This document shows, in pieces, positions 46,198-55,301 of a DNA stretch of 64,000 nucleotides (positions are counted from its first letter, which is position 1; each line of letters begins with the position of its first letter). Made by a program: the position numbers and the translations under genes. The stretch is from Rhizobiaceae bacterium (lineage in GTDB: Bacteria > Pseudomonadota > Alphaproteobacteria > Rhizobiales > Rhizobiaceae). The DNA is taken from the NCBI GenBank assembly GCA_023953835.1, contig JAMLJB010000001.1:3445501-3509500 (forward strand), given 5' to 3'. Under the pieces are notes generated by a model. That model did not search any database. It was not told the DNA's origin and saw only the letters and a list, made by a program, of their open reading frames with translations.

Positions 46198-47309
46198 GGC
46201 TGCGCGATCACGCCGCCGCTGACGGGCAATGTACATCCGGTGGTCGAAGGCCAAGTCAGCGGCAGCCCCTGCGTCGCGCGCACGGCCAGATAGGCCCATG
46301 CCTCGGCCTCGGTGAAATCGCCGTTCCAGCCCGCATCCTCTGCAATGATGACTTTCGCGCCCCCGGCATCGGCACCCGCCACCAGATCGCCCACGATGGC
46401 CGGGTTTTTCCGGCCTCCGCCGCAGACCACCCAAAGGCGCGGTCGTTCGGGCAGATGCTCGACGGATTTCAGGATCGCATCCGCCGACACGCGCGCCAGG
46501 GTGCGCGCGCCGTCGGAAAGGTCCATGTCGCCGAGCGCATCGAGGGTAAAATCAAGCCGGTCCAGCGATTTCGGGCCGGATTTCTTGAAAAACGGATTGT
46601 CGAGATAGCGCGCGAGCGCCGCTTGATCGATCTCGCCCTCGCTCGCGATTCGACCGCCATCGTCAAACGGCACACCGCCCTCGCGCGCGACCCATTGATC
46701 GATCAGCGCATTGCCGGGGCCGGTGTCGAACGCGATGGGATCGCCAGACGCCGGCACGAATGTGATGTTGGAAATGCCGCCGATATTGACGAACGCGATC
46801 GGAAACCGGTCATGCCACTCGGCCGCCTTCGAGCGCGCAAGCGCCGCGTGATAGGCGGGAACGAGCGGCGCACCCTGACCGCCATGGACCATGTCGTTGG
46901 CGCGCATGTCGTAGACCACCGGCGCGCCGACGAGTCGCGCGAGTTGAGCCCCGTCGCCGAGTTGCACCGTCAGCGCGTCGCCCGGGCGGTGCAGCACTGT
47001 CTGGCCGTGAAAGCCGACGACTTCCGGTTTTTCGCCATGGGAGCGAATGAAGTCGTTGACGGCATCGGCGTGCCGCTGCGTGATTTCGCGCTCCATTGCG
47101 GCAAGGTTTCCGGGCCTTTCCTCACGCTTTTCGATCGATTTTGCCGTTTCGAGCGCCGTTTCGAGGCGTCGGCGAAAGGCCGGGTCGTAGGAAACGAAGG
47201 CTGCTGGACCGAACTCGATCCGATCGATGCCATCGGTGCGGATCGACGCTATGTCGATTCCGTCCATCGAAGTTCCGCTCATCAGGCCGATTGCTGAGGT
47301 CAAACGCAT
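46194..47309 (-). CDS. anmK: Anhydro-N-acetylmuramic acid kinase
   Basis: This 371-residue ASKHA-fold kinase begins with [14 protein letters not shown], the phosphate-binding loop of AnmK, and has GHHG-like [32 protein letters not shown] and VVCGGGRKN. It converts 1,6-anhydro-MurNAc to MurNAc-6-phosphate in cell-wall recycling. It is divergent from tyrS and convergent with aat. Confidence 0.95.
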   Translation of the reverse strand: MRLTSAIGLMSGTSMDGIDIASIRTDGIDRIEFGPAAFVSYDPAFRRRLETALETAKSIEKREERPGNLAAMEREITQRHADAVNDFIRSHGEKPEVVGFHGQTVLHRPGDALTVQLGDGAQLARLVGAPVVYDMRANDMVHGGQGAPLVPAYHAALARSKAAEWHDRFPIAFVNIGGISNITFVPASGDPIAFDTGPGNALIDQWVAREGGVPFDDGGRIASEGEIDQAALARYLDNPFFKKSGPKSLDRLDFTLDALGDMDLSDGARTLARVSADAILKSVEHLPERPRLWVVCGGGRKNPAIVGDLVAGADAGGAKVIIAEDAGWNGDFTEAEAWAYLAVRATQGLPLTWPSTTGCTLPVSGGVIAQP

Positions 47310-47416
47310 CCGAACTTTCCTGTGAAAGTCACTTTTTACGTGATTCTTGGCGCAAAGCTGATAAATCCGGCCCTTTCAAAGGCCCTTTCACGGCCAATCC
47401 CACATAGAGACAGATC

Positions 47417-48670
47417 ATGGCAGGCTTCAAATCCGATTTCCTGAACGTCATGCAGGAGCGCGGCTTCATCCACCAGATTTCGGATGAATGCGGCCTTGAC
47501 GACCTTCTCACGAAGCAGCGCGTGACGGCCTATGTCGGATATGACGCCACGGCCACCAGCCTTCATATCGGAAACCTCATTTCCGCAACCATGCTTTACT
47601 GGTTCCAGGAGACCGGCCATCGCCCCATCGCGCTGATGGGCGGCGGAACGTCGATGATCGGCGATCCGTCCTTTCGGGACGACCAGCGCAAGCTGCTGAC
47701 GCCCGAAACGATCGAGGAAAACATACAGGGTATAAAGAAGATTTTCGGGCGCATCCTGCGCTTCGGTGAAGGCGCGTCCGACGCCATCATGGTCAACAAT
47801 GCCGACTGGTTGCTCAAACTGAACTATGTCGAGTTCCTTCGGGAGGTCGGGCGTCACTTTTCGGTCAACCGCATGCTCACCTTCGACAGCGTCAAGCTGC
47901 GGCTCGACCGCGAACAGTCGCTGTCCTTCCTCGAATTCAACTACATGATCCTGCAAGGCTATGATTTCGTGGAGCTTTCCAAGCGCTACGATTGCCGCTT
48001 GCAGATGGGCGGCTCCGACCAGTGGGGCAATATCGTGAACGGCATAGACCTTGGCCACCGGATGGACACACCGCAGCTTTTCGCGCTGACGACGCCGCTG
48101 CTGACCACATCTTCCGGCGCGAAGATGGGCAAATCCGCGAAGGGCGCCGTGTGGCTGAACGGCGAACTCTTCTCGCCCTATGATTTCTGGCAGTACTGGC
48201 GCAACACCGAAGATGCCGATGTCGGCCGCTTCCTGAAAATCTTCACGCGGCTGCCGCTTGACGAGATTGCGCGCCTTGCAGCGCTTGGCGGCAATGAAAT
48301 CAACGAGGCCAAGAAGGTGCTCGCAACGGAGGCCACGGCCATCGTGCACGGACGGGAGGCGGCGCAAGAAGCGGCGGAAACGGCCCGCAAGACATTCGAG
48401 GAGGGCGCTCTCGCAGACAGCCTTCCGACCATTACGCTTCCGGCGGCGGAGCTGAGCGCGGGCGTCGGCGTGCTTGCGCTGTTCGTGCAGGCGGGGCTTG
48501 CGGCCTCCAACGGTGAGGCGCGGCGCGCGCTCCAGGGTGGCGCTTTGCGGCTCAACGACCAGCCGGTCACGGACGAGCGCATGCAGATCGGCGATGACCG
48601 GCTGACCGGCGACGGCGTGCTCAAGCTCTCCTTCGGCAAGAAGAAGCACGTTCTCGTGCGGCCCGCATGA
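47417..48670 (+). CDS. tyrS: Tyrosyl-tRNA synthetase
   Basis: This 417-residue class I synthetase has the HIGH-type site SLHIGNL in [12 protein letters not shown], the tyrosine-binding [10 protein letters not shown] and GGSDQWGN, the KMSKS-type KMGKS, and a C-terminal S4 RNA-binding domain (~350-415). It charges tRNA-Tyr. The anmK-tyrS gap is 107 bases and includes a tandem GGCCCTTTCA repeat (~47370-47392) of unknown meaning; no T-box is seen. An FAH-family gene starts 16 bases later. Confidence 0.96.
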   Translation: MAGFKSDFLNVMQERGFIHQISDECGLDDLLTKQRVTAYVGYDATATSLHIGNLISATMLYWFQETGHRPIALMGGGTSMIGDPSFRDDQRKLLTPETIEENIQGIKKIFGRILRFGEGASDAIMVNNADWLLKLNYVEFLREVGRHFSVNRMLTFDSVKLRLDREQSLSFLEFNYMILQGYDFVELSKRYDCRLQMGGSDQWGNIVNGIDLGHRMDTPQLFALTTPLLTTSSGAKMGKSAKGAVWLNGELFSPYDFWQYWRNTEDADVGRFLKIFTRLPLDEIARLAALGGNEINEAKKVLATEATAIVHGREAAQEAAETARKTFEEGALADSLPTITLPAAELSAGVGVLALFVQAGLAASNGEARRALQGGALRLNDQPVTDERMQIGDDRLTGDGVLKLSFGKKKHVLVRPA

Positions 48671-48686
48671 AGCAAAGGAAGCGAGC

Positions 48687-49388
48687 GTGACCGCATTCGT
48701 CATCGATCCCCCGGCGCAACCGTCGGTTGCAGTCGCCGGAAGCGCGGCCCGGTTCCCCGTCCGGCGCATTTTCTGCGTTGGCAGGAACTATGCGGCCCAT
48801 GCGCGCGAAATGGGAAAGGACCCCGATCGCGAGCCGCCCTTCTTTTTCTCAAAGCCCGCAGATGCGGTGGTCGATTCGGGAACAAGAATCCCCTATCCAC
48901 TGCTGACCGAAAACCTGCATCACGAAGTCGAACTCGTGGTGGCGATCGGCAAAGGCGGCGTGCGCATTCCGGCCGAAGACGCCCTGTCTCATATATGGGG
49001 ATATGCTGTCGGAATCGACCTGACGCGGCGTGATGTCCAGGATGTCGCCAAGAGTCTTGCGCGTCCCTGGGACTGGGCCAAGGCTTTCGATCAATCGGCG
49101 CCCTGCGGCCCGCTGGCGAAGGCATCCGACATCGGGCATCCGTCGACCGGGCGCATATGGCTGACCGTCAACGGTGAAACGCGGCAGGAAGGCGATCTGT
49201 CGGAATTGATTTGGCCCGTGGCGGACGTGATCTCGCTGTGCAGCTCCGCCATGGAGCTTATGCCCGGCGATTTGATCTATACCGGCACACCCGCCGGAGT
49301 GGGACCGCTCACAGCCGGTGATGACGTTCGAGCCGGGGTCGAAGGCGTCGGCGAAATCAGCGTTTCAATTGTCGCGCGTGTGGACTGA
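48687..49388 (+). CDS. Fumarylacetoacetate hydrolase-family protein
   Basis: This 233-residue protein has the FAH fold motifs FCVGRNYAAHARE, PFFFSKPADAVV, HHEVELVVAIG with the Glu-x-Glu metal ligands, IDLTRRDVQ and the final GDLIYTGTPAGVGPL. Related enzymes are oxaloacetate decarboxylases/tautomerases and acylpyruvate hydrolases, and FAHD1-like activity is plausible; the substrate is not shown by sequence. GTG 48687 is preceded by AAGGAAGCGAGC. Confidence 0.88.
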   Translation: MTAFVIDPPAQPSVAVAGSAARFPVRRIFCVGRNYAAHAREMGKDPDREPPFFFSKPADAVVDSGTRIPYPLLTENLHHEVELVVAIGKGGVRIPAEDALSHIWGYAVGIDLTRRDVQDVAKSLARPWDWAKAFDQSAPCGPLAKASDIGHPSTGRIWLTVNGETRQEGDLSELIWPVADVISLCSSAMELMPGDLIYTGTPAGVGPLTAGDDVRAGVEGVGEISVSIVARVD

Positions 49389-49431
49389 CCAGTTCAGGAT
49401 CACCTTGTAACAGGCGGAAATCGTTTCTCTT

Positions 49432-49920
49432 CTATGCACCGCGCCGTTCGCGGCGTTCATAGAACATGGTCAGCGTCTCGCAGGTCAACGCAGGGGTTTC
49501 CTGACCCTCGATCTCGATGCGGTTGAGCACGCGAATGAGATATTGCCCCGGTCCCGCATCGTCCACGGCAAGCAATTTGCTGTGCAGCCGCACGCGCGAG
49601 CCGACGATGACCGGCGACAGAAAGCGCACATGCTCTATGCCGTAGTTGAGTGCGGCCTGCGTGGCTTCGGGAATCACGCCAATCTCCTGCCCGAGCGCGG
49701 CGACAAGCGCCAGCGTCAAATGGCCATGTGCAATCGGCTTTCGAAACGGACTTTCACGTCGCGCCCGTTCGGCGTCCAGATGGACCCACTGCGTATCGCC
49801 GGTTGCCCGTGCGAACTGCTCGATGCGCTGCTGATCGATCACAACCCAGTCGGATACGGACAAATCCTGCCCCGTCATCGTCTTGAGTTCGGCGAAGGTT
49901 GGCGGCCGCGTCTCTCCCAT
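49432..49920 (-). CDS. MaoC-family dehydratase
   Basis: This 162-residue hot-dog-fold protein has the hydratase site FARATGDTQWVHLD (Asp and His) and PFRKPIAHGHLTLAL, typical of MaoC/R-specific enoyl-CoA hydratases. It probably hydrates short-chain 2-enoyl-CoA, for example in polyhydroxyalkanoate or fatty acid metabolism. It is convergent with the FAH gene and lies 31 bases after the GNAT gene stop on the same strand. Confidence 0.88.
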   Translation of the reverse strand: MGETRPPTFAELKTMTGQDLSVSDWVVIDQQRIEQFARATGDTQWVHLDAERARRESPFRKPIAHGHLTLALVAALGQEIGVIPEATQAALNYGIEHVRFLSPVIVGSRVRLHSKLLAVDDAGPGQYLIRVLNRIEIEGQETPALTCETLTMFYERRERRGA

Positions 49921-49951
49921 TCAACCTAGAATAGAGACGACAGCGCGACCG

Positions 49952-50506
49952 TCAATGCGCCTGCCGGTCCCGCCAATACTCCGCGCGGGCCGTCACGGGA
50001 AGCGCCATGTGCACAGTGTCTTCAAGTTCGATCAGGCCGACGGTCTCACCGGCCTCGAAGGTCAACTTCGCCCCGAAGCGCCGGGCAAGCGCCTTCATGG
50101 CCGCATTCTGGGCGTGGGTGGTGACGCGCAGCCGCCGGTAGCCGAGGCCCATCGCGGTCTGGATGAGTCGCTCGAACAGCAGGCCACCCAGGCCGCGATG
50201 CTGCCAAGGCTTTTCGACGCTGAAGGCGATTTCCGCCGTGGGTTCGCCGGGATCGGGATTCTCGTGCAGTTCCGCAGCGCCGATCACCTGCCCCTCTTCC
50301 ACGACGCCGATGACGCTCGTGCCGTCCGCGAACGACCTGTCCGCATAGGCGATGAGAAATTCATCCTTGGTGCCGCCATTGAAGCGGTCCGCACGGCTTT
50401 CCTTGTCGAGCCGAAGCAGATGGTCCCGGAAAAGCAGCTTTTCCGAAGGACGCAACTGGCGCACCTCAAAGATTTTGGTCTTCAGGTTGCCGTTATAGGT
50501 TCGCAT
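49952..50506 (-). CDS. GNAT-family N-acetyltransferase
   Basis: This 184-residue GNAT protein has a long N-terminal part (VRQLRPSEKLLFRDHLLRL) and the acetyl-CoA motif HRGLGGLLFERLIQTA (Q/R-x-x-G-x-G/A region). The substrate is unknown; the N-terminus resembles GNAT domains of the protein-acetyltransferase type, but it stands alone. ATG 50506 follows AGGGG. Its promoter carries the same -10 plus TGCAATGCAC string as exoY and exoL, which is the main reason to care about it. Confidence 0.85.
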   Translation of the reverse strand: MRTYNGNLKTKIFEVRQLRPSEKLLFRDHLLRLDKESRADRFNGGTKDEFLIAYADRSFADGTSVIGVVEEGQVIGAAELHENPDPGEPTAEIAFSVEKPWQHRGLGGLLFERLIQTAMGLGYRRLRVTTHAQNAAMKALARRFGAKLTFEAGETVGLIELEDTVHMALPVTARAEYWRDRQAH

Positions 50507-50559
50507 CACGAACACCCCTGGGCCCTCCCCAAGTTACGACTCCCGTCGAGCGCAATATT

Positions 50560-50600
50560 GTGCATTGCAGCATAATTATCAAGTCTTGGAACCGCCTCAG
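50560..50600 (-). promoter_or_regulatory. GNAT-gene promoter with TGCATTGCA operator
   Basis: On the minus strand AATTAT (50577-50572) is followed by GCTGCAATGCAC, matching the exoY promoter in 17 of 18 positions. The -35 at 17-bp spacing is a weak CTGAGG. The palindrome TGCATTGCA (50561-50569) again spans the predicted start. The site also lies 155-163 bases upstream of rirA. Confidence 0.55.
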
Positions 50601-50723
50601 ATCTATTCCGATATGCAAGCCAGTCCTGCAAAAATGCCGGTGCGAACCAGATTCCTTGTATCGGGAGCCGCAAGAGTATAGGTGTAGCCCACAGGCGCAC
50701 CCAGATGCGCCAAGGAGCAGAAT

Positions 50724-51185
50724 ATGCGACTTACGCGTCAGACGAACTATGCGATCCGCATACTCATGTATTGCGCCGCCAATGATGGGCAACTGAGCCG
50801 TATCCCGGAAATCGCGGCTGCATATTCGGTATCGGAGCTGTTTCTTTTCAAGATTTTACAGCCGCTTGTCGAGGCGCGGCTTGTCGAAACTGTGCGTGGC
50901 CGCAACGGCGGCGTGCGCCTCGGCAGACCCGCCGAGCAAATCTCGCTGTTCGATGTGGTGCGCGTGACCGAAGAGAGCTTCGCCATGGCGGAGTGCTTCG
51001 AAAATGACGCGACGGACTGCCCGTTGGTCGACAGTTGCAATCTCAATGCGGCCCTTCGGGAGGCGCTGAACGCCTTCATGGACGTGCTGATGAAGCATTC
51101 CATCGCGGATATGGCGCGCGACCGCTCCAATATGCGCTCGCTGTTGCATATTGATTCGCTGCCGCAAAAGGCAATGGCGAGCTGA
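50724..51185 (+). CDS. rirA: Rrf2-family iron-sulfur regulator RirA
   Basis: This 153-residue Rrf2 protein begins MRLTRQTNYAIRILMYCAAN, with a winged helix and the sensor cysteines Cys91, Cys99 and Cys105 (AECF...DCP...SCN) at exactly the RirA spacing. In rhizobia RirA binds an iron-sulfur cluster and represses iron-uptake genes when iron is ample. AAGGAG lies before ATG 50724. No TGA-N9-TCA iron-responsive box was evident nearby, and no iron uptake gene lies in the window, so it acts elsewhere. Confidence 0.94.
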   Translation: MRLTRQTNYAIRILMYCAANDGQLSRIPEIAAAYSVSELFLFKILQPLVEARLVETVRGRNGGVRLGRPAEQISLFDVVRVTEESFAMAECFENDATDCPLVDSCNLNAALREALNAFMDVLMKHSIADMARDRSNMRSLLHIDSLPQKAMAS

Positions 51186-51210
51186 CAAATCGGCTCAGCG
51201 CGCGACAAGC

Positions 51211-52098
51211 CTACGCGACAACCCGAATTGAATTGCCCCACGGGTCGGTAGCCTGCTTTGTGGCTGCCGGGTCCTTGGCGCGAAGTTCCACCCAGCTCAG
51301 GCCTGTGATTCCAGGCTGGCGGGGACCGGCGCCCCTGCTCTGCCAGGCATTTGCACCAATATGATGGTGATACTGTCCGGTCGATAGGAAAACGGCGTCG
51401 CGCCCGTAGTGCGCGACCGTGTCGAAACCCATTTCGCCATTCCACCATTGCTCGGCAACCTGCGGATCGCCGACGCGCAGATGCACATGCCCCACGATCG
51501 AATTGTCGGGAAACCCGTTCCATTCCGTGCTTCCGGCAGGAACCGAACCGCGAACCGCATCGACATTCATGCGATGGGTGGCCATTTCCACCTGCCGCCC
51601 GTTCCATTTCCACTCGCCGGCGGGGCGATCTGCATAGATCTCGATGCCGTTGCCTTCGGGATCGGTAAGGTAAAGCGCTTCGCTGACCAGATGGTCGGAT
51701 GCGCCGTCAACGGGAATCTGCTTCGCAATGGCGTGGTTGATCCACCGACCGAGATCAGCCCGTGACGGCAGGAGAAAGGCTGTGTGGAATAGACCTGCGC
51801 TGCGCGGATCTTCCTGCTTCAGCCCGGCGTCGCCCTCGATAACCAGCAGCGGCTTGTCGCCCGCGCCGAGCACTATGGTCTCGCCGTCGCGCGAAAGCTC
51901 GTGGAGCCCCACCACGTCCCGATAGTAATCAGCCAGTCTTGCGGCATCGCGCGCCTTCAGTCCGACACGCGAAACACTGATCGGTGCGTTCGCGGCAAAG
52001 GGTAAAGCATTCATGTCTGTCTCCGTTTCGCTGCGCGCGGAACTTGCAGCGGCGATCATTGCGCCTGCCGCCAAAACGCTACGTCTAGAAATGCGCAT
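51211..52098 (-). CDS. VOC-family extradiol dioxygenase (CatE-like), possible Tat signal
   Basis: The core has two VOC/glyoxalase modules: residues ~35-150 (ISVSRVGLKARDAARLADYY, LFHTAFLLP, YLTDPEGNGIEIY) and ~185-290 (VGHVHLRVGDPQ, HHHIGANAW), the layout of catechol-2,3-dioxygenase CatE. From ATG 52098 the protein starts with ISRRSVLAAGAM and ends its hydrophobic run at SSARSE, a plausible twin-arginine signal; from ATG 52014 (GGAG at six bases) it would be cytoplasmic and about 267 residues. Both starts remain possible. GTGCAATGC overlaps the first start. Confidence 0.75.
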   Translation of the reverse strand: MRISRRSVLAAGAMIAAASSARSETETDMNALPFAANAPISVSRVGLKARDAARLADYYRDVVGLHELSRDGETIVLGAGDKPLLVIEGDAGLKQEDPRSAGLFHTAFLLPSRADLGRWINHAIAKQIPVDGASDHLVSEALYLTDPEGNGIEIYADRPAGEWKWNGRQVEMATHRMNVDAVRGSVPAGSTEWNGFPDNSIVGHVHLRVGDPQVAEQWWNGEMGFDTVAHYGRDAVFLSTGQYHHHIGANAWQSRGAGPRQPGITGLSWVELRAKDPAATKQATDPWGNSIRVVA

Positions 52099-52230
52099 TG
52101 CACAATCCGTCATTTTCTGTTGCACGATATGTCGGCCAACCGGATCGTTCATACAAGCCACGATATTCCGAACACCGCGTTCATTAATTGAGAACGGACC
52201 AGCCTTGCAGCCCGATTTCGCCAACGCTAC

Positions 52231-52788
52231 ATGCCCGCCATGAAAGTCAAAGACGCAGATATCCTCATCATTCCCGGATACACCAATTCCGGCCCGGAAC
52301 ATTGGCAGACGCGCTGGGAAGAAAAGCTCTCAACGGCGCGCCGTGTCGAACAGGCCGCATGGTCGAAGCCAGTGCGCGAGGATTGGATCGGGGAAGTCGC
52401 GAAAGCGGTCAACGAATCGGATCGCCCGGTCGTGCTGGTGGCGCATTCGCTCGGCGTGCCGACCGCGGTCAACGCCATTCCCCAGTTCGAGAAAAAAGTG
52501 GCGGGCGCGTTTTTCGTCGCGCCCCCGGATGTGGCAAACCCCGCCATCAGGCCGAAGCATCTGATGACGTTCGGTCCCTATCCGCGCGATCCGCTGCCGT
52601 TCCCCTCAATTGTGATCGGCAGCAGAAACGATCCGTTCTGCACCTATGAGGTCGCGGAGGACATTGCCGCCGCCTGGGGTTCGCTCTTCATCGACGCTGG
52701 AGAAGCGGGCCACATCAACAGCGATGCCGGGTTCGGCCCTTGGCCGGAAGGCTCGATGGTTTTCGCGCAGTTTCTCTCACGGCTTTGA
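52231..52788 (+). CDS. Alpha/beta hydrolase of the RBBP9/YdeN family
   Basis: This 185-residue protein has IIPGYTNSGPEHWQTRW, the nucleophile elbow AHSLG (serine), an aspartate in GSRNDPF and the catalytic histidine in EAGHINSDAGFGPWPEG, the standard RBBP9/YdeN pattern. It is a small serine hydrolase with unknown substrate. The start is MPAMK at 52231 (or the second ATG at 52240); no strong ribosome site is visible. Its stop almost meets that of the convergent aldolase gene. Confidence 0.87.
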   Translation: MPAMKVKDADILIIPGYTNSGPEHWQTRWEEKLSTARRVEQAAWSKPVREDWIGEVAKAVNESDRPVVLVAHSLGVPTAVNAIPQFEKKVAGAFFVAPPDVANPAIRPKHLMTFGPYPRDPLPFPSIVIGSRNDPFCTYEVAEDIAAAWGSLFIDAGEAGHINSDAGFGPWPEGSMVFAQFLSRL

Positions 52789-52790
52789 GC

Positions 52791-53564
52791 CTAGCTCTTG
52801 ATGGACTGGCTGACTGCGTCGAGCAGCGCGGTTGCACCGAGATTGAACAGCTGGCCTTCGGACCCGGCCGCAAGCAGGCGGAACCCCATCTTGACGACCC
52901 TGCCCGCGATCTTCGGATCGACGACATATATGGCGGCATATTTTCCGGCTTCGCGGGTGCGTTTCGCAATCTCCGCAACCGTCCCCATCATCTCCTCGAG
53001 GGTCGAATCCACGACCGCGCCCTTGCTCCACGCGATGGAAAAATCTGAAGGCCCGACGAAAATGCCGTCGATTCCGGGCACGCCGAGAATGCCGTCCAGC
53101 GCATCGAACGCCGCACGCGTCTCGACCATGGCAAACGCCAATATGCGGTCGTTGCTCTTTTGCAGCCATTCCTGCGGGTTGACCTTGCCATAGCGGGGCG
53201 CGCCGAAGGTCGGGCCCCATGAACGTTCACCCACGGGCGGATATTTCATCGACGCGGCAAACTTCGTCGCATCCTCGACCGAATTGATCATCGGGGCAAT
53301 GACGGCATCGGCCCCGAAATCCAGCGCGCGGCTTGCCATGTCGAACCGGCCGACCGGTATGCGCACCAACACCGGCTTGCCCGCCTTCTGGACCGGCACG
53401 ATGGATCGCAGCACACTGTCCTCGTGATGACCGCCATGCTGCATATCGAGCGTGACCGCGTCGAACGGCTGTCCGGCGAGCAATTCCACCGTCAGAGCGT
53501 CCGGCACGCCGGACCAGGCTGTTATCGTGACTTCATCGGCGGCGAGGCGTTCTGCGAGGCTCAT
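52791..53564 (-). CDS. HpcH/HpaI-family aldolase
   Basis: This 257-residue TIM-barrel enzyme shows FDAVTLDMQHGGH, VLVRIP, GADAVIAPMI (metal-site region), the ERSWGPTFGA loop, MVETRAAFDAL and VPGIDGIFVGPSDF, the family signature. Members split 4-hydroxy-2-oxo acids such as 4-hydroxy-2-oxo-heptane-1,7-dioate to pyruvate or oxaloacetate plus an aldehyde. The exact substrate is not evident. ATG 53564 follows GGAAGAG; the upstream 16 codons are left out. Confidence 0.88.
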   Translation of the reverse strand: MSLAERLAADEVTITAWSGVPDALTVELLAGQPFDAVTLDMQHGGHHEDSVLRSIVPVQKAGKPVLVRIPVGRFDMASRALDFGADAVIAPMINSVEDATKFAASMKYPPVGERSWGPTFGAPRYGKVNPQEWLQKSNDRILAFAMVETRAAFDALDGILGVPGIDGIFVGPSDFSIAWSKGAVVDSTLEEMMGTVAEIAKRTREAGKYAAIYVVDPKIAGRVVKMGFRLLAAGSEGQLFNLGATALLDAVSQSIKS

Positions 53565-53622
53565 CAACACTCTTCCCTGCTGTACGGGGCGATGATTCCC
53601 GCATGGCGCCAAAAAGGCAAAG

Positions 53623-53646
53623 AAAAACCGCCCGGCAGGCGGGCGG
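53623..53646 (-). terminator. Terminator downstream of the DUF1476 gene
   Basis: On the plus strand CCGCCCG (53628-53634) pairs with CGGGCGG (53640-53646), with AAAAA before it, so on the minus strand the 7-bp hairpin is followed by TTTTT. It ends the DUF1476 transcript before the aldolase gene. Confidence 0.85.
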
Positions 53647-53670
53647 TTCGATGTGGTCCAATGAGGAGTG

Positions 53671-53991
53671 CTAGCTGTTGCGCACGTCCTCGACGGCCTT
53701 GGCCATCAGCTCGTCCATGGTCCTGCGGATCTGGTGCTCCGACTGGTCGACGCCGGCGGCCTCGAAATCGGCCTTGACCTTGCGCAGCACGTCATGGTCG
53801 CCCGCCTCCTGAATATCGGACAGCACGACTTCCTTAGCATATGCCTCGGCATCCGCCCCGGTCTTGCCGAGCTTTTCCGCCGCCCAAAGGCCGAGCGCCT
53901 TGTTGCGCCGCGCGCTGGCCCGGAAACGAATCTCCTCATCGATGGCGAACTTGCGCTCAAACCCCTCTTCGCGGTCCTTCATGCTGCTCAT
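53671..53991 (-). CDS. F1-ATPase inhibitor zeta subunit family (DUF1476)
   Basis: This 106-residue protein opens with MSSMKDREEGFERKFAIDEE and is all-helical, the DUF1476 pattern. Family members in Paracoccus are the zeta subunit that inhibits the alphaproteobacterial F1FO-ATP synthase through the N-terminal helix. AGAGGG stands seven bases before ATG 53991. It lies next to purC, a common rhizobial arrangement, in divergent orientation. Confidence 0.9.
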   Translation of the reverse strand: MSSMKDREEGFERKFAIDEEIRFRASARRNKALGLWAAEKLGKTGADAEAYAKEVVLSDIQEAGDHDVLRKVKADFEAAGVDQSEHQIRRTMDELMAKAVEDVRNS

Positions 53992-54091
53992 GTTCATTCC
54001 CTCTGGATGTTTCCCGATGCTGCACATAGATGTAAGCGTGAAACGCACAAATCAAAAGGTGGCTCCCCGGTCAAGCTCTCGCGAGGTGTGC

Positions 54092-54100
54092 TGCAATGCA
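54092..54100. promoter_or_regulatory. TGCAATGCA element in the purC/DUF1476 gap
   Basis: TGCAATGCA, the same TGCA-N-TGCA palindrome seen at the exo promoters, lies 145-153 bases upstream of purC and about 100 bases upstream of the divergent DUF1476 gene. No convincing -10/-35 flanks it, so membership of the same regulon is uncertain. Confidence 0.3.
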
Positions 54101-54244
54101 AAATCGCATGCGTCATTCCGGTTGATTGGCGCAATTGACAATTGAGACGCGCCGCGGATTGGGCTAGAGCCTGAAACGGGTTCGTTAAACCGCCTTTCAG
54201 GGAGCCGTATTGGCACAATCCCTTTCAACCAGAGATTTTCCGCG

Positions 54245-55039
54245 ATGAAATCACGCCGCCGCATCTACGAAGGCAAGGCCAAAATTCTCTATGAAGGCCC
54301 GGAGCCGGGTACGCTCATCCAGTTTTTCAAGGATGACGCCACCGCCTTCAATAAAAAGAAGCACGAGATCGTTGACGGCAAGGGTGTGCTCAATAACCGC
54401 ATATCCGAGCATATCTTCGTGCATCTGAACCGGATGGGCATCCCGACCCACTTCATTCGCCGCCTCAACATGCGCGAACAGCTCATCAAGGAAGTCGAGA
54501 TCATTCCGCTCGAAGTCGTGGTGCGCAACATCGCCGCCGGTTCGCTTGCCAAGCGCCTCGGCATCGAGGAAGGCACCGTGCTTCCGCGTTCGATCATCGA
54601 GTTCTATTACAAGGCTGATGCGCTGGACGACCCGATGGTCTCCGAGGAGCACATCACCGCCTTCGGGTGGGCAAGCCCGCAGGAAATCGACGACATCATG
54701 GCGCTGGCGATCCGCGTCAATGATTTCCTCTCCGGCCTTTTCCTCGGCGTCGGCATCCAGCTTGTCGATTTCAAGATGGAATGCGGCCGCCTGTTCGAGG
54801 GCGATATGATGCGAATCGTCGTGGCCGACGAGATTTCTCCCGACAGTTGCCGCCTGTGGGACGTGAACACGCAGGACAAGCTGGACAAGGATCGGTTCCG
54901 CCGCGACATGGGCGGCCTCGTGGAGGCCTACCAGGAGGTCGCGCGCAGGCTGGGCATCATGAACGAAAACGAATCGGCTCGTCCGACCGGCCCCGTCCTC
55001 GTGGCCACCAACGAGGAGCCGAAAGGCACCAAGCATTGA
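54245..55039 (+). CDS. purC: Phosphoribosylaminoimidazole-succinocarboxamide synthase
   Basis: This 264-residue SAICAR synthetase starts [15 protein letters not shown] (ATP loop) and has [31 protein letters not shown]-like [10 protein letters not shown] and [12 protein letters not shown]. It joins aspartate to CAIR in purine synthesis. The C-terminal tail (~240-264) is a little longer than in E. coli. purS follows after 19 bases, and purS and purQ overlap, making purC-purS-purQ one operon. Confidence 0.96.
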   Translation: MKSRRRIYEGKAKILYEGPEPGTLIQFFKDDATAFNKKKHEIVDGKGVLNNRISEHIFVHLNRMGIPTHFIRRLNMREQLIKEVEIIPLEVVVRNIAAGSLAKRLGIEEGTVLPRSIIEFYYKADALDDPMVSEEHITAFGWASPQEIDDIMALAIRVNDFLSGLFLGVGIQLVDFKMECGRLFEGDMMRIVVADEISPDSCRLWDVNTQDKLDKDRFRRDMGGLVEAYQEVARRLGIMNENESARPTGPVLVATNEEPKGTKH

Positions 55040-55058
55040 TTTCGACAGGACTGGACGC

Positions 55059-55301
55059 GTGATAAAAGCCCGCATTACCGTGACGCTCAAAAACGGCGTG
55101 CTCGACCCGCAAGGCAAGGCCATCGAACACGCGCTCGGCGCACTCGGCTTCGACGGCGTTGGTGCCGTTCGGCAGGGCAAGGTGTTCGACCTCGAATTGC
55201 AGTCCACCGACAGGGCGAAGGCGGAAGCCGAGATCAAGTCGATGTGCGACAAGCTGCTGGCAAACACCGTGATCGAGAACTACGCCGTGGAGATCGCCTG
55301 A
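55059..55301 (+). CDS. purS: Phosphoribosylformylglycinamidine synthase subunit PurS
   Basis: This 80-residue protein has the PurS pattern [42 protein letters not shown] and a C-terminal [11 protein letters not shown]. PurS dimers connect PurQ and PurL in the FGAM synthase complex. The start is GTG 55059. Its stop overlaps the purQ ATG by one base (TGATG). purL is not in the window. Confidence 0.95.
   Translation: MIKARITVTLKNGVLDPQGKAIEHALGALGFDGVGAVRQGKVFDLELQSTDRAKAEAEIKSMCDKLLANTVIENYAVEIA

Noticed and set aside
47365..47395. Tandem GGCCCTTTCA before tyrS as a T-box or attenuator
   Set aside because: There is no T-box core, specifier hairpin or terminator; two copies of a 10-mer are insufficient.
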